64,000 bases of DNA from Acinetobacter tianfuensis (GTDB lineage Bacteria; Pseudomonadota; Gammaproteobacteria; Pseudomonadales; Moraxellaceae): the NCBI RefSeq assembly GCF_003611465.1, contig NZ_RAXV01000006.1, positions 39,945 through 103,944 of the forward strand, given 5' to 3'. The translations under genes were made by a program, and so were the position numbers. Below, piece after piece: positions 9,319-19,319 of this stretch (the stretch's first letter is position 1; every line of letters starts with the position of its first letter). Under the pieces are notes generated by a model that saw only the letters and a program-made list of their open reading frames with translations, searched no databases and was not told the DNA's origin.

Positions 9319-10827
9319 ATGGTAAATCGCTCCATTCAAAATACACAAAACAATCGCGCCAAAATTGCAATTATCGGCGGCGGCTTCGGCGGTATCGCCA
9401 TCGCTATCCGCTTGCTGCAAAGCAATATTCAAGATTTTGTCATCTTAGAAAAATCCAGCGATTTTGGCGGTACATGGCGTGAAAACCAATATCCGGGCGC
9501 CGCTTGTGATGTTCAGTCACATATGTATTCGCTGTCTTTTGCGCCCAAAACAGACTGGTCAAAACGCTATGCCGAAGCGCCTGAAATTTTTGAATATATC
9601 CAAGGCCTCATTAAATCGCACGAATTAGAAACATGCACTGAATTAAACTGTGAGGTGCAAGCCATTCATTATGAAGAAGAAAGCTGCCAATGGCATTTAA
9701 GCTTAAATCATGAACGCATGCTCAGCGCACAATATGTTATTTTTGCCTCTGGCCCGCTGCATGTGCCGCAAATCCCTCATATACCCGGTATTGAAAAATT
9801 TAAAGGCAAAATCTTCCATTCTTCACAGTGGGATCACCAATTCAACTTAAATGATAAAAAAGTTGCTTCAATTGGCACTGGCGGAAGCGCTATTCAATAC
9901 ATCCCCGAAATTGCGCCGAAAGTACAAAAACTGTATGTCATGCAGCGTACTGCTGCTTGGGTGATTCCACGTGATGAACGGCGCTATCTGCCTATAGAAA
10001 AGAAACTTTTTGACCGCTTTGACTGGTTCAGAAAAATTCACCGCGCACGTTTATACTGGTCAAATGAATCCCGCGTTGTACCCATTGTTAAGCCTCAAGT
10101 CATGAAGTATGCTCAAAAATTGGCTGAAGCGTATATTCGTCACCAAGTGAAAGACAGCGCCACAGCAGAAAAACTGATTCCAAATTATATTATGGGCTGC
10201 AAACGCATATTGGTCTCCAATAAGTATTTCCGCAGCTTCAACTTACCTCATGTCGATTTAGTCACAGACGGTATTTTAGAAATAACTGAAGACAGCATCA
10301 TTACCAAAGATGGTCAAAAACGTGAAATTGACTGTCTGATTTATGGCACAGGATTTATTACTGACCCTCGTATTTACTTAAAATCATTCAGCTGTACAGG
10401 CCTCAACAACCTCGAACTCAAAGATGCATGGAAAGATGGTGCTGAAAGTTATTACGGCATCACCACCAAAGGCTTCCCTAACCTTTTTCAGCTGCTTGGA
10501 CCCAATACCGTCTTAGGCCACAACTCGGTTATTTTTATGATTGAGTCACAGGTCAATTATATTTTACAGCTGATCCAGCTCACGGAAAAAACACACAGCA
10601 AAGCTATTGTGGTGAAAGATGAGGTTCAAGACCGGTTTAATCTTGATTTGCAAAAAAACTTTCAAGGCACAATCTGGCAATCTGGCTGTGTCAGCTGGTA
10701 TCAGCAAGATGACGGCAAGAACTTTTCTTTGTGGCCAACCTACACTTGGAAATATTGGCTGAAAACCAATAAAGTGAATCCAGCTGACTACTTGCTGCTG
10801 CAGCCTTCACAAAATCATGCGGCTTAA
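9319..10827 (+). CDS. Flavin-containing monooxygenase, Baeyer-Villiger type
   Basis: A 502-residue class B flavoprotein monooxygenase that uses FAD, NADPH and O2. The FAD-binding glycine motif IIGGGFGGIAIAIRL is near residue 18. The Baeyer-Villiger fingerprint FKGKIFHSSQWD near 163-174 matches F-x-G-x3-H-x3-W-[PD]. The NADPH-binding glycine motif follows as IGTGGSAIQYIP. Such enzymes turn ketones into esters or lactones; some oxidise long-chain compounds in Acinetobacter. The substrate cannot be predicted. An AraC-type regulator is divergent and a LysO-like exporter follows 49 bases downstream on the same strand. Confidence 0.88.
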   Translation: MVNRSIQNTQNNRAKIAIIGGGFGGIAIAIRLLQSNIQDFVILEKSSDFGGTWRENQYPGAACDVQSHMYSLSFAPKTDWSKRYAEAPEIFEYIQGLIKSHELETCTELNCEVQAIHYEEESCQWHLSLNHERMLSAQYVIFASGPLHVPQIPHIPGIEKFKGKIFHSSQWDHQFNLNDKKVASIGTGGSAIQYIPEIAPKVQKLYVMQRTAAWVIPRDERRYLPIEKKLFDRFDWFRKIHRARLYWSNESRVVPIVKPQVMKYAQKLAEAYIRHQVKDSATAEKLIPNYIMGCKRILVSNKYFRSFNLPHVDLVTDGILEITEDSIITKDGQKREIDCLIYGTGFITDPRIYLKSFSCTGLNNLELKDAWKDGAESYYGITTKGFPNLFQLLGPNTVLGHNSVIFMIESQVNYILQLIQLTEKTHSKAIVVKDEVQDRFNLDLQKNFQGTIWQSGCVSWYQQDDGKNFSLWPTYTWKYWLKTNKVNPADYLLLQPSQNHAA

Positions 10828-10841
10828 ATATTAAACTGGCA

Positions 10842-10871
10842 TAATAGGCAGCTAATTCTTTACTGCCTATT
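10842..10871 (+). promoter_or_regulatory. Hairpin directly in front of lysO
   Basis: AATAGGCAG and CTGCCTATT form a nine-base stem that ends six bases before the lysO start codon. There is no T run, so it is a poor terminator. It occupies the place where the ribosome-binding site should be and could limit lysO translation. This is inference. Confidence 0.4.
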
Positions 10872-10876
10872 CTGTT

Positions 10877-11785
10877 ATGCAATCTCTTTGGCTGATTTTC
10901 CAGCTCCTCTTCTGTTTATTTATTGGATTTATACTTGCCCGCAAACTGCCAGAAAGACTTGAAAAACTCTGCTTTAAAATACTGCCTTACTTTACTTATT
11001 TATTACTCATAGCAATTGCCATCGAGTTTTCTCAGACCCTGCACAACTTAAGCAGTCCTGCACAAATTCTGTCCACAGCCGTACTGATTGCTTTGGGAAC
11101 GTCAATCGGCGCTTTCATCTGCTGCTATGTTCTATTCAAAGCCTTTGGCTACAAGCCTATGCAAGGCAAAGTCTCGGCAGACTTATTGCTTTCTTCACTG
11201 CTCAATATCAGCTATGCCTTTTTTGCATTAGCACTCGGATATGGCATGGCAGAACTATTCAGCTATTTTCAGCTCAATGTACACATCAGCACTTGGTATT
11301 TACTTTTAGTCTTTATGTTCCTAATTGGACTGGACCTCGCTTATTCACCTTTAGACCGCTCATGGCTAAACTGGAAAATTTTGCTCGTGCCGCTTGCCTG
11401 CATTGCGGGCTCATTACTTGGCGCAGTTGCAGTTTCTTATATGATTAGCAGCATCAGTCTGAAAGATTTGATTATGCTTTCCCAAGGTTATGGTTTTTAT
11501 TCAATGACCGGCATTGTTGTAACAGAACTAAAAAATGCACAGCTCGGCAGTATTGCGCTTATCAATGATTTATTCAGAGAAATTTTTGCCATTTTATTTA
11601 TGTACTTAATCGGCTGGCGCTATCCGCGCTCTGCAATTTCATCGGCTGGAGCAACAGCCATGGATGTGACTTTACCCATGGTAAAACAGTCATGCGGCAA
11701 TGATTTTATTCCGCATGCCATGGTCAGCGGATTTATTCTATCTGTATTAGCGCCAATTGCTGTCAGCATCTTAGCTGCGCTTTAA
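10877..11785 (+). CDS. lysO: LysO-family lysine exporter
   Basis: LysO (YbjE) exports L-lysine and toxic analogues such as thialysine across the inner membrane. The 302 residues contain about eight hydrophobic helices. The C-terminal half carries the family signature: GYGFYSMTGIVVTEL near 205, then LINDLFREIFAILFMY, and SAGATAMDVTLPMVKQSCG near 255, with the DVTLP aspartate conserved. The start at ATG 10877 lacks a good Shine-Dalgarno sequence and is preceded by a hairpin. It may be read through from the monooxygenase gene. Lysine as substrate is inferred from family membership. Confidence 0.85.
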   Translation: MQSLWLIFQLLFCLFIGFILARKLPERLEKLCFKILPYFTYLLLIAIAIEFSQTLHNLSSPAQILSTAVLIALGTSIGAFICCYVLFKAFGYKPMQGKVSADLLLSSLLNISYAFFALALGYGMAELFSYFQLNVHISTWYLLLVFMFLIGLDLAYSPLDRSWLNWKILLVPLACIAGSLLGAVAVSYMISSISLKDLIMLSQGYGFYSMTGIVVTELKNAQLGSIALINDLFREIFAILFMYLIGWRYPRSAISSAGATAMDVTLPMVKQSCGNDFIPHAMVSGFILSVLAPIAVSILAAL

Positions 11786-11800
11786 TCGCCTCTCCTATAC

Positions 11801-11846
11801 GCCAAAGTTCCTGCGCTATTCTATAAAGCAGAGCTTTGGCATGTTT
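11801..11846 (+). terminator. Possible terminator after lysO
   Basis: GCCAAAG and CTTTGGC pair over a long, partly paired loop that contains an inner CTGC/GCAG stem. Only a short T run follows. It lies 15 bases after the lysO stop. Confidence 0.5.
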
Positions 11847-11896
11847 TCCCCTATCATATCCAATTAAAATCCATACTTAGAAAGCTTAAATCCGAG

Positions 11897-12094
11897 TTAA
11901 AAACTGAGATCAATATCACCGATAAAATCACCAACAGCATCAATTGCATCTGAAGCAATTTCGATCACATCAAAATCAGGAATCCAATCTGAATGATTTA
12001 ACTGTTTTTGCTGCTCTTGTTCTTTATCTTTCTGAATTTCAGCTATATCTACATTTTGCAGCTCTACAGCAGCTTCAGTTTTTTCACTATCCAT
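11897..12094 (-). CDS. Small acidic hypothetical protein
   Basis: A 65-residue protein, very rich in Glu, Asp and Gln. A polar helical N-terminal half (KDKEQEQQKQ) is followed by WIPDFDVIEIASDAIDAVGD and a hydrophobic-acidic end. The start ATG 12094 is preceded by a modest AAGAGA site. It is separated from pyrF upstream by a strong terminator and meets lysO tail to tail, so it would have to be transcribed alone. I recognise no domain. The call rests on the start context and the unbroken frame in an otherwise empty gap. Confidence 0.45.
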   Translation of the reverse strand: MDSEKTEAAVELQNVDIAEIQKDKEQEQQKQLNHSDWIPDFDVIEIASDAIDAVGDFIGDIDLSF

Positions 12095-12132
12095 ATACTT
12101 ATCTCTTATTTTAATTTTTGATGTTCTAACAT

Positions 12133-12163
12133 AAAAGAGCCTTTCATTCGAAAGGCTCTTTAT
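12133..12163 (-). terminator. Rho-independent terminator after pyrF
   Basis: AAAGAGCCTTTC and GAAAGGCTCTTT form a long stem with a four-base loop, placed directly after the pyrF stop. Confidence 0.88.
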
Positions 12164-12168
12164 TGCAT

Positions 12169-12852
12169 TTATGACATGGATGCCAAAATATCTTTTAAAG
12201 TTTGACGCGGGTTTTCAGACTTGGTAATTGGACGCCCAATGACCAAGTGTGTTGAACCGTCTAACATTGCCTGCTTCGGTGTCACAATGCGCTTTTGATC
12301 ATCCGCATTTGAACCTGCTGGACGAATGCCAGGGGTTACCAATGAGAAATCCTGACCAAGCGTTTCTCGAAGCATTTTCGCTTCTTGTGCAGAACAGACC
12401 ACACCATCTAACCCGCTGTCTTTAGTCAGCTGAGCAAGGCGTTTTACATGCTCAAACGGCTCTGCATCTAAACCCAGATCAGCCAAATCTTCACGGCCCA
12501 TTGAAGTTAAAACCGTAACAGCGATCAGCTGCGTACTATAATTCCCAGCCTTCAAGCGTTCAACACATGTTTCCATCATCTTGCGGCCGCCGGATGCATG
12601 TACATTGACCATCCAAACGCCCATATCTGCCGCTGCGCATACAGCCTGAGCAGTCGTGTTTGGAATATCATGAAATTTTAAATCTAAGAAGACTTCAAAG
12701 CCTTTATCATGCAGCGCTTTAACCACACTTGGGCCTTCATGGGTAAACAGCTCTTTACCAACTTTAACGCGGCACAATGCAGGATCAAGCTGCTCAGCAA
12801 TTGTTAATGCGTCATATTGGCTTTTAGCATCGAGTGCAACAACAATACTCAA
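12169..12852 (-). CDS. pyrF: Orotidine 5'-phosphate decarboxylase
   Basis: Catalyses the last step of UMP synthesis, decarboxylation of OMP. The TIM-barrel motifs are clear: IVVALDAKS at the N-terminus, [12 protein letters not shown], and the catalytic charged network [17 protein letters not shown] and the phosphate-binding VIGRPIT are near the end. The open frame reaches back to ATG 12915. I place the start at TTG 12852 because AAGGG lies seven bases upstream and the protein then begins directly before IVVALDA, giving 227 residues as usual for the family. The longer version would add 21 unlikely residues. It appears to be monocistronic with its own terminator. Confidence 0.93.
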   Translation of the reverse strand: MSIVVALDAKSQYDALTIAEQLDPALCRVKVGKELFTHEGPSVVKALHDKGFEVFLDLKFHDIPNTTAQAVCAAADMGVWMVNVHASGGRKMMETCVERLKAGNYSTQLIAVTVLTSMGREDLADLGLDAEPFEHVKRLAQLTKDSGLDGVVCSAQEAKMLRETLGQDFSLVTPGIRPAGSNADDQKRIVTPKQAMLDGSTHLVIGRPITKSENPRQTLKDILASMS

Positions 12853-12992
12853 GAGACTACCCTTTATATAATCAAGACAAATCGACTGCATTATAAAGCT
12901 ATTCCTTTTGCGCAACCAAGCTTAAATCTGGAATATATTACAAAGCTTTTCTTATTCAACTCAAAGGCTGCTTTTATTTAAAGCTCAGTAAA

Positions 12993-13027
12993 GAAAAAAC
13001 TCCTTAAGGAAAAAATCTTTAAGGAGC
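12993..13027 (-). terminator. Rho-independent terminator of the ihfB-lapA unit
   Basis: Read on the minus strand, CTCCTTAA and TTAAGGAG enclose an 11-base loop and are followed by a T run. It lies about 60 bases after the lapA stop. Confidence 0.75.
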
Positions 13028-13086
13028 CTAAATATATATTGCTTGATTTATCTGGCTTCAAACAAATATTTTATTTCAATTTCACA

Positions 13087-13452
13087 TTAAAGCGGATTTG
13101 AAGAGCGGTCTTCTGGATGAATATCCATCACCGTCTTCTCATGCCGAGTGGTTGCCGCAGCTTCAGAAGCAGCCAATTGTGCAGCTTGGATTTGCTCCTT
13201 ACGCAATCGATCAATATCTTTACGAAGACGTTTAATTTCCCAATTGTTTTGGAATACTCGGAAAATTTGTACACCTAGCAGTAAACCCAATACAACACCT
13301 AAAGCCAAGGTCAGCAATAGAAGCAAGCCTAAACGCATTGCAGGTACTTGAGTAAACAGCAAATCTACAGAAAGTTCCGTACTATTTTGCAAAACCAAAA
13401 ATAGTGAGTAACCAAAAAGCAAAATTAAAATTATTGCGAGTACGTAGCGCAT
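13087..13452 (-). CDS. lapA: LapA-family inner-membrane protein (lipopolysaccharide assembly)
   Basis: LapA-type (DUF1049) proteins take part in controlling LPS synthesis in enterobacteria. The 121 residues have two hydrophobic helices, about 3-21 and 42-65, with LQNSTELSVDLLF between them. A coiled-coil-like basic tail includes EIKRLRKDIDRLRKEQ. ATG 13452 is chosen over the GTG two codons upstream because AGGGG sits six bases before it. It directly follows ihfB (15-base gap), the usual arrangement. A partner lapB is not in this window. Confidence 0.85.
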   Translation of the reverse strand: MRYVLAIILILLFGYSLFLVLQNSTELSVDLLFTQVPAMRLGLLLLLTLALGVVLGLLLGVQIFRVFQNNWEIKRLRKDIDRLRKEQIQAAQLAASEAAATTRHEKTVMDIHPEDRSSNPL

Positions 13453-13467
13453 AGGCACCCCTAAATA

Positions 13468-13773
13468 TTATTTGCCTGCTGACTCGTTAACAGCATCACG
13501 CAAGGCTTTACCCGGTTTAAAGTGAGGAACTGCCTTTGCCGCCACTTCTACTGATTTACCAGTTTTAGGGTTACGGCCAACACGAGGCTCACGGTGATGA
13601 AGTGCGAAACTTCCAAAACCACGGATTTCAATACGATTGTCTGATGAAAGAGCTTCAATCATCTGATCAATCATAATTTTAACAGCTTCTTCAACAAGCG
13701 GTTCTGCTAAATGAGGATTCTTAAGAGAAATACGCTCTATTAAGTCAGACTTATTAAGTGCTTCAGTAGTCAT
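13468..13773 (-). CDS. ihfB: Integration host factor subunit beta
   Basis: Forms with IhfA the heterodimer that sharply bends DNA in replication, recombination and transcription. The 101 residues match the HU/IHF fold. The DNA-intercalating beta arm is seen in [20 protein letters not shown] with the conserved Pro, and IEIRGFGSF marks the body. The N-terminal [11 protein letters not shown] is typical of the beta subunit. It lies between rpsA and lapA in the conserved cmk-rpsA-ihfB-lapA order. The terminator-like hairpin after rpsA suggests it may also have its own promoter in the 165-base gap upstream. Confidence 0.95.
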   Translation of the reverse strand: MTTEALNKSDLIERISLKNPHLAEPLVEEAVKIMIDQMIEALSSDNRIEIRGFGSFALHHREPRVGRNPKTGKSVEVAAKAVPHFKPGKALRDAVNESAGK

Positions 13774-13838
13774 CTGCGACCTCTTTAATTATCAAGCTAC
13801 TTGGAATCTATTTGCAGATAATAACCTGTTTAAATACA

Positions 13839-13876
13839 AAACGGTAGCGCAATAATGACTTACTGCGCTACCGTTT
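13839..13876 (-). terminator. Rho-independent terminator after rpsA
   Basis: AAACGGTAGCGCA and TGCGCTACCGTTT give a 13-base perfect stem with an 11-base loop. On the minus strand it is followed by a T-rich stretch. It separates rpsA from ihfB. Confidence 0.85.
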
Positions 13877-13938
13877 ACAGTATTTGTATAAAAAGTATTA
13901 GTTAACTTACATTAAACTAACACAATTTAATCATTTAC

Positions 13939-15618
13939 TTAGTTGCCCATTTGAGCTTTGATCAAATCACCAATAGTCTTAGGACCATTGTCTGAAGTTG
14001 CTGTAGCTGTCTTGTTCAAGTTAGCTACTGCTTCTTTCTCTTCAGCTTCGTCTTTCGCTTTAACTGACAAGTTAATAGTGCGAGACTTGCGGTCTACATT
14101 GATGATCTTAGCTTCAACTTCTTGACCAACTTCTAGGAACTTAGTCGCATCTTCAACGCGGTCACGGTTAATTTCAGAAGCTTTCAACTGAGCTTCAACT
14201 TCGTCAGCTAACTTAACAGTTGCGCCGCGAGCGTCAACAGCAGTTACAGTACCTTTAACCAAAGCACCGCGTTCGTTAGCAGCAAGGAAGTCGTTGAACG
14301 GATCGCTGTTCATTTGTTTGATGCCAAGGCTGATACGGTTGCCTTCAGCGTCTACTGAAAGGATAACCGCTTCAACTGTGTCACCTTTCTTGTAACGACG
14401 GATAGCTTCTTCGCCTTGTTCGTTCCAAGAAATGTCAGACAAGTGAACTAGACCATCGATGCCGCCTGGCAAACCGATGAAGATACCGAAGTCAGTGATA
14501 GACTTGATCGTACCTGAAACTTTTTCACCTTTGTCGTGGTTCTTAGCAAACTCTTCCCATGGGTTAGCACGAGTTTGTTTGATACCAAGAGAGATACGAC
14601 GGCGTTCTTCGTCAACTTCAAGAACCATAACATCAACTTCGTCACCGATCTGAACAACTTTAGACGGGTGGATGTTTTTGTTAGTGTGGTCCATTTCAGA
14701 AACGTGTACTAGACCTTCAACGCCTTCAGCGATTTCTGCGAAACAGCCGTAGTCAGTTAGGTTAGTTACGCGCGCTTTAACGATAGAACCTTTAGGGTAA
14801 CGGCTCATGATCGCTAACCATGGATCTTCGCCTAATTGTTTAAGGCCTAAAGATACGCGGTTACGTTCGCGGTCGAATTTAAGTACTTTAACAGTAACTT
14901 CTTGACCAACTTCAACAACTTCTGATGGGTGCTTGATACGTTTCCAAGCCATGTCAGTGATGTGAAGAAGACCGTCGATACCGCCAAGGTCAACGAACGC
15001 GCCGTAGTCAGTAAGGTTTTTGATCGTACCAGTAACTGTTTGACCTTCTTCAAGCTGAGCAAGAAGAGCTTCACGGTCAGCTGAAGATTCAGCTTCCATA
15101 ACAGCACGGCGAGAAACAACAACGTTGTTACGCTTAGCGTCAAGTTTGATTACTTTGAATTCTAACTCTTTGCCTTCCAAGTGAGTAGTATCACGGATAG
15201 GACGAGTGTCAACTAAAGAACCAGGAAGGAACGCACGTACTGGACCGATGTCAACAGTGAAACCGCCTTTAACCTTACCAGAGATAACACCAGTAACGAT
15301 TTCGCCGTCTTCAAAGATTTTTTCAAGTTTAGTCCAAGTTTCAGCGCGTTTAGCTTTTTCGCGAGAAAGAACTGTTTGACCCATACCGTTGTCAAGAGCT
15401 TCAACAACAACGTCTACAGTATCGCCAACTTGAACTTCAAGTTCACGTTGTTCATTCAAGAATTCAGCGCGGTCAACAACGCCTTCAGATTTAAGGCCAG
15501 TGTCAACAGTAACCCAGTCAGAGTCGATGCTTACTACAACGCCTTGGATGACAGCACCCTTTTCAACGTTGAGGTTTAATTCGCTTTCTTCAAAGAGGGC
15601 TGCAAAAGATTCGGTCAT
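13939..15618 (-). CDS. rpsA: 30S ribosomal protein S1
   Basis: S1 binds mRNA on the 30S subunit and helps unfold structured or weakly led messages. The 559 residues contain six S1 repeats. The first two are the divergent ribosome-binding type: [22 protein letters not shown] near 25, and [16 protein letters not shown] near 110. Four canonical RNA-binding repeats follow, with [60 protein letters not shown] and a last, shorter one. Length matches the E. coli protein (557). It lies downstream of cmk with a 108-base gap, and a strong terminator follows. Codon use looks highly biased, as expected for a ribosomal protein. Confidence 0.98.
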   Translation of the reverse strand: MTESFAALFEESELNLNVEKGAVIQGVVVSIDSDWVTVDTGLKSEGVVDRAEFLNEQRELEVQVGDTVDVVVEALDNGMGQTVLSREKAKRAETWTKLEKIFEDGEIVTGVISGKVKGGFTVDIGPVRAFLPGSLVDTRPIRDTTHLEGKELEFKVIKLDAKRNNVVVSRRAVMEAESSADREALLAQLEEGQTVTGTIKNLTDYGAFVDLGGIDGLLHITDMAWKRIKHPSEVVEVGQEVTVKVLKFDRERNRVSLGLKQLGEDPWLAIMSRYPKGSIVKARVTNLTDYGCFAEIAEGVEGLVHVSEMDHTNKNIHPSKVVQIGDEVDVMVLEVDEERRRISLGIKQTRANPWEEFAKNHDKGEKVSGTIKSITDFGIFIGLPGGIDGLVHLSDISWNEQGEEAIRRYKKGDTVEAVILSVDAEGNRISLGIKQMNSDPFNDFLAANERGALVKGTVTAVDARGATVKLADEVEAQLKASEINRDRVEDATKFLEVGQEVEAKIINVDRKSRTINLSVKAKDEAEEKEAVANLNKTATATSDNGPKTIGDLIKAQMGN

Positions 15619-15726
15619 GATATACCTGATAAAGTCAGCGGTCTTGGATCAGACAAGGCCGGTTTAATTAAGCGTCTACATAGTCCATATAAAACTGATC
15701 AAGCTATGCTTCTGCTGAAAAATAAG

Positions 15727-16410
15727 TTATTTAGCGAATTGCTGATCTGCATACGCAGTCATCAACTCAAATACTTCATCAATATTCAATTCAGAACTAT
15801 CAATGATGTACGCATCTTCCGCTGGCTTAAGGGGGGCAACTGTACGTTCCATATCCCGCTTATCACGCGCTTCGATATTAGCTAAAATGTCGTTTATTTT
15901 AACATCCAAGCCCATAGCCTGCAACTGGTTTACACGGCGCTGAGCTCGAGATTCAGCCGAAGCTGTCAAATAAATCTTCACTTGAGCCTGCGGAAAGATG
16001 GAAGTTGCCATATCGCGGCCATCTGCAACCAAGCCCGGCGCTTGCGCAAATGCATGCTGACGCGCAAGCAGCGCTTGTCTAAGCTCTGGAATAGCCGCTA
16101 CTTTTGATGCAAATTCACCCACACGCTCGGTACGGATGGTTTGACTCACATCTTCGCCTTTCAGCAAAATTTGAATACCGTCTTCAGTGCCAATAAATTC
16201 GATATCTAAATTTGCAGCAATTTTTGTACACGCATCCAATTTAGTTTCCAATGCATCAAGCAGCCCGTCTTGATGCAATGACAAGCCGAGCAAACGGTAC
16301 AGCGCGCCAGAATCCAGCAAATGAAATTGATAATGCGCCGCCAGCTTAGAGGCCAAAGTACCCTTGCCTGAGCCGCTTGGGCCATCGATGGTAATAATTC
16401 GAACAGTCAT
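15727..16410 (-). CDS. cmk: Cytidylate kinase
   Basis: Phosphorylates CMP and dCMP to the diphosphates using ATP. The 227 residues begin with the P-loop [26 protein letters not shown] near 33-41 forms the nucleotide-monophosphate pocket. Further on are [13 protein letters not shown], the substrate-binding RDMAT motif, and [18 protein letters not shown] in the lid. It lies immediately upstream of rpsA, the conserved bacterial order, and 17 bases downstream of an SRPBCC gene. Confidence 0.96.
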   Translation of the reverse strand: MTVRIITIDGPSGSGKGTLASKLAAHYQFHLLDSGALYRLLGLSLHQDGLLDALETKLDACTKIAANLDIEFIGTEDGIQILLKGEDVSQTIRTERVGEFASKVAAIPELRQALLARQHAFAQAPGLVADGRDMATSIFPQAQVKIYLTASAESRAQRRVNQLQAMGLDVKINDILANIEARDKRDMERTVAPLKPAEDAYIIDSSELNIDEVFELMTAYADQQFAK

Positions 16411-16427
16411 TGCTTTTCCGCTGTGTT

Positions 16428-16859
16428 TTAGACAGTTTTCGCGAGTTTAGAAAACCCCATTTTAATCGCTGCTTTCAACTGAGCAAGGATTAATTTACTC
16501 ACAAAAGGCGCACGCGCCTGTAATTCAATTGTATATGTCACTAAAGTTTTCGCATCATCAACAGGCTGAAACTGAATGATGCCCAGATGATGCTTTACCA
16601 ATGGATTTTTAATAATCTTATATTCAATACGCTCATTCAGCTCAAGCACAATAATCTGCTCCTGCAGCGGCTTGACTGGACCGAAGCCCATACGGCGCAC
16701 CGAACCCACACCATCTGGACGCTCAGGATCAGCTGAATCTTTCACACGCACGACTTGTACTGGTGCAAAAGCAACATTATAAGTCGCATGTTTAGACAAC
16801 AATTCGAATACCTGTTCTACAGGCGCATGAAATTCTTTTTGTATGGTAATCGAGTTCAT
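16428..16859 (-). CDS. SRPBCC-fold (START-like) polyketide cyclase/lipid-binding family protein
   Basis: A 143-residue cytoplasmic protein of the SRPBCC (Bet v1-like) fold, which forms a deep hydrophobic pocket. The start [19 protein letters not shown] is the usual strand and V-shaped helix pair. Later strands include [11 protein letters not shown] and [15 protein letters not shown]. The C-terminal helix is [19 protein letters not shown]. Its ligand is unknown. It lies between tadA and cmk, 17 bases from cmk, so it may be co-transcribed with cmk. Confidence 0.8.
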   Translation of the reverse strand: MNSITIQKEFHAPVEQVFELLSKHATYNVAFAPVQVVRVKDSADPERPDGVGSVRRMGFGPVKPLQEQIIVLELNERIEYKIIKNPLVKHHLGIIQFQPVDDAKTLVTYTIELQARAPFVSKLILAQLKAAIKMGFSKLAKTV

Positions 16860-16915
16860 AGATAGATCCTGAAAGTTATTGTGCTGTTTTTATGAAATAG
16901 CAAATATCATACGCT

Positions 16916-17434
16916 TTAGCCCTGATCATTTAAGGCCTTTTCTTGTAATTTTTGCTGTTTTTTTTGCTCACGGCGCATCTTAAAAAACAGGCTGAGCTGC
17001 TCCGAACATGCCGCATGCAAAGCGCTTTGTTCAAAGTCAAAAATATGATTATAGTAACCCGTTTCAAAAAGTTTACGCGCACTGACCAATGAGCCGGCTT
17101 TGGGCTCAAATGCGCCATAAACAACCCGTGAAATACGTGAATGCACCAATGCGCCCACACACATGGTGCATGGTTCTAAGGTAACATACAGCACAGCATC
17201 TGCTGGCATGCGATAATTTTCAAGCTGGGCGCAAGCTTGGCGGATTGCTTGAATTTCAGCATGAGCAGTCGGGTCATGCAAAGAAATTGGCGCATTATAA
17301 CCTGCGCCAATAATTTGATTTTCACTGACGATAATTGCGCCGACCGGTATTTCACCCTGTCCCGCAGCAGATGCAGCCTGCTCCATCGCCAGCTGCATCC
17401 AGTATTCATCACTGAATTTTTCAACAGCACTCAT
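16916..17434 (-). CDS. tadA: tRNA-specific adenosine deaminase
   Basis: Converts adenosine-34 of tRNA-Arg(ACG) to inosine. The 172 residues have the zinc deaminase signature: HAEIQAIRQA, where His binds zinc and Glu is the proton shuttle, near residue 58. It is followed by PCTMCVGALVHSRISRVVYG with the two Cys ligands near 88-91. The basic C-terminal helix with MRREQKKQQKLQ is common in TadA. The start ATG 17434 lies three bases after the stop of the upstream hydratase-family gene, implying co-transcription with that gene and ung. Confidence 0.95.
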   Translation of the reverse strand: MSAVEKFSDEYWMQLAMEQAASAAGQGEIPVGAIIVSENQIIGAGYNAPISLHDPTAHAEIQAIRQACAQLENYRMPADAVLYVTLEPCTMCVGALVHSRISRVVYGAFEPKAGSLVSARKLFETGYYNHIFDFEQSALHAACSEQLSLFFKMRREQKKQQKLQEKALNDQG

Positions 17435-17437
17435 GTA

Positions 17438-18565
17438 TTAACTGATTACACCATAATGTTTCAGCAACTCATTCCAGCTTTGATTAGAAATGACTGGCGG
17501 ATTTGCACCTAAAATACCCTTAAGCGACATATCTGCGCCTTTTTCCCAGTCTGGCGCTAAGTCTTTATCGACCAAGCGCGCACGCACACCTTCAACGAAG
17601 TCGGCATGACGAATTTTCCACTCTGAAATTTGAGTTTCTAATTCAAAGACTTCATTCCAAGAATGTATTTTCTTGCCCCACTGCCACAACAGCCACGTTA
17701 ATGCTGCCGTCGCGGGTGAACCTTTTTGCAAGTTTTCGCTCGCTTGACGCAGCCAATCGCTGCGGGCATCACTTAAACCGACAATCGCCTCATAATCATG
17801 TTCAAAATTTACGCCGCGGCATACACTTTGAATAACATCTAAAGAGTTTTGCAGCGGACCAGGCCCAACTGGACGATGCATACTGTTTAATGTGTCATCA
17901 ATCGCACGAAAATCGCCTGCTGGATAATGATCCCAATGAATATTGACCACTTTATCTAAGACATTATCACGCTGCGCATCACAAATATGTGTCGCCCAGC
18001 CAATCCCGTAAGCGCCGGCAGCAGTCATAATTGAACCAGTCAAACCTGTAAACAGCCCAACCGCGCCGCGATCCGCCAAGAAGCGGGTTGCCCCTACATC
18101 TGGATATAAACCAATATTAATTTCAGGCATTGCCAGACGCGAATACGGTGTAACTAAACGAAAAGGCGCCGCCATAAACAAGCCCAAACCGCCGCCCATC
18201 ACATAACCTTCACCCCAAACCAATACAGGTTTAGCATAGTTATGCAGCAGCAGGTCTAATGCATACTCCTGTTCAAAAAACTTATTGGCTGCGCTTGCTT
18301 CATCATTAATGACCAATTGACGCAGCTTACGCACATCACCGCCTGCACAGAAAGCTTTAGGTGTCGTTGAATCCAGCCAAATTGCTTTAACATTGTCATC
18401 GGCATGAAAATCCTGAAAGACCTCAAGCAGCGCAGTGACAATAGACTCATCTAAAGCATGCAGCGATTTAGGGCGGTTCAGACGAACAATGCGCCAGCCG
18501 TTTTTCACTTCCTCTACAATTAAGTCCGGATGATAGTTTTTTGAAACAGGAGAATAAGTTGTCAT
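17438..18565 (-). CDS. Enoyl-CoA hydratase/isomerase family, 3-hydroxyisobutyryl-CoA hydrolase-like
   Basis: A 375-residue crotonase-fold protein of the longer HIBYL-CoA hydrolase group. [10 protein letters not shown] near 85-94 forms the oxyanion hole. [19 protein letters not shown] and [17 protein letters not shown] carry the active-site Glu and Asp region. The C-terminal [19 protein letters not shown] fits valine-catabolism hydrolases. ATG 18565 is chosen because it overlaps the ung stop as ATGA; a start at 18580 would overlap ung further. Other valine-degradation genes are absent here, so the reaction is a family-based inference. Confidence 0.82.
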   Translation of the reverse strand: MTTYSPVSKNYHPDLIVEEVKNGWRIVRLNRPKSLHALDESIVTALLEVFQDFHADDNVKAIWLDSTTPKAFCAGGDVRKLRQLVINDEASAANKFFEQEYALDLLLHNYAKPVLVWGEGYVMGGGLGLFMAAPFRLVTPYSRLAMPEINIGLYPDVGATRFLADRGAVGLFTGLTGSIMTAAGAYGIGWATHICDAQRDNVLDKVVNIHWDHYPAGDFRAIDDTLNSMHRPVGPGPLQNSLDVIQSVCRGVNFEHDYEAIVGLSDARSDWLRQASENLQKGSPATAALTWLLWQWGKKIHSWNEVFELETQISEWKIRHADFVEGVRARLVDKDLAPDWEKGADMSLKGILGANPPVISNQSWNELLKHYGVIS

Positions 18566-19275
18566 GCGTCCAGCTGCCAATCAATAGGCTCAATGCCATT
18601 TTGTTTAAGATAATTATTAGATTTTGAAAAAACCTTACAACCAAAAAAACCGCCTCGGTTGGCCGCCAATGGAGATGGATGCGCAGCTTTTAAAACCAAA
18701 TGCCTATTTTGATCGATTCGTTGTCCTTTACGCTGCGCATATGCTCCCCAGAGAATAAAAACAATATGCTCGCGCTGTTCATTCAATACATCAATCACAT
18801 GGTCGGTAAAATCTTCCCAGCCGCGTTTTTGATGCGATGTAGGCTGTCCCGCCTCTACCGTTAAAACCGCATTTAAAAGCAAAACACCTTGTTCTGCCCA
18901 GCGGGTTAAATCACCATGTTTGGGCGCAGTAATGCCTAAATCACTTTGCAGCTCATGATAAATATTGCGTAAAGATGGCGGCAAAGGCACACCTTTCTGC
19001 ACGGAAAAACTTAAGCCATGCGCCTGATTTGGACCATGGTATGGATCTTGCCCTAAAATAACCACTTTGACATTTTCCAAAGGGGTCGTATTCAGCGCAT
19101 TGAAAATCAATGCATTTGGAGGATAGATGACTTTATCCGCTTGAATTTCCCGCACAAGAAAGTCTTTTAACTCATCCATTTTCGGGCTAAGCAAAAATTC
19201 ACTCAGTCCAATTTTCCAGCCTGCATCAAGCTGCACTTTATTCAGCTTAGCTTGCTGCTCTTCCGTAAAAGACAT
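18562..19275 (-). CDS. ung: Uracil-DNA glycosylase (family 1)
   Basis: Removes uracil from DNA to start base-excision repair. The 237 residues show the water-activating motif [18 protein letters not shown] near 65-82 and the DNA-intercalation motif [14 protein letters not shown] near 190. [17 protein letters not shown] and [12 protein letters not shown] are also family blocks. Length is normal. It is the first gene of a likely ung-hydratase-tadA transcription unit. The gap to the QueD-like gene upstream is 40 bases. Confidence 0.97.
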   Translation of the reverse strand: MSFTEEQQAKLNKVQLDAGWKIGLSEFLLSPKMDELKDFLVREIQADKVIYPPNALIFNALNTTPLENVKVVILGQDPYHGPNQAHGLSFSVQKGVPLPPSLRNIYHELQSDLGITAPKHGDLTRWAEQGVLLLNAVLTVEAGQPTSHQKRGWEDFTDHVIDVLNEQREHIVFILWGAYAQRKGQRIDQNRHLVLKAAHPSPLAANRGGFFGCKVFSKSNNYLKQNGIEPIDWQLDA

Positions 19276-19319
19276 ACCTGTGTCCGATCCTTCTTACAAT
19301 ATATCCGTTAAACGCTGCA

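Noticed and set aside
14448..15410. Several Leu/Val-rich minus-strand frames inside rpsA
   Set aside because: They are shifted readings of the strongly biased rpsA codons.
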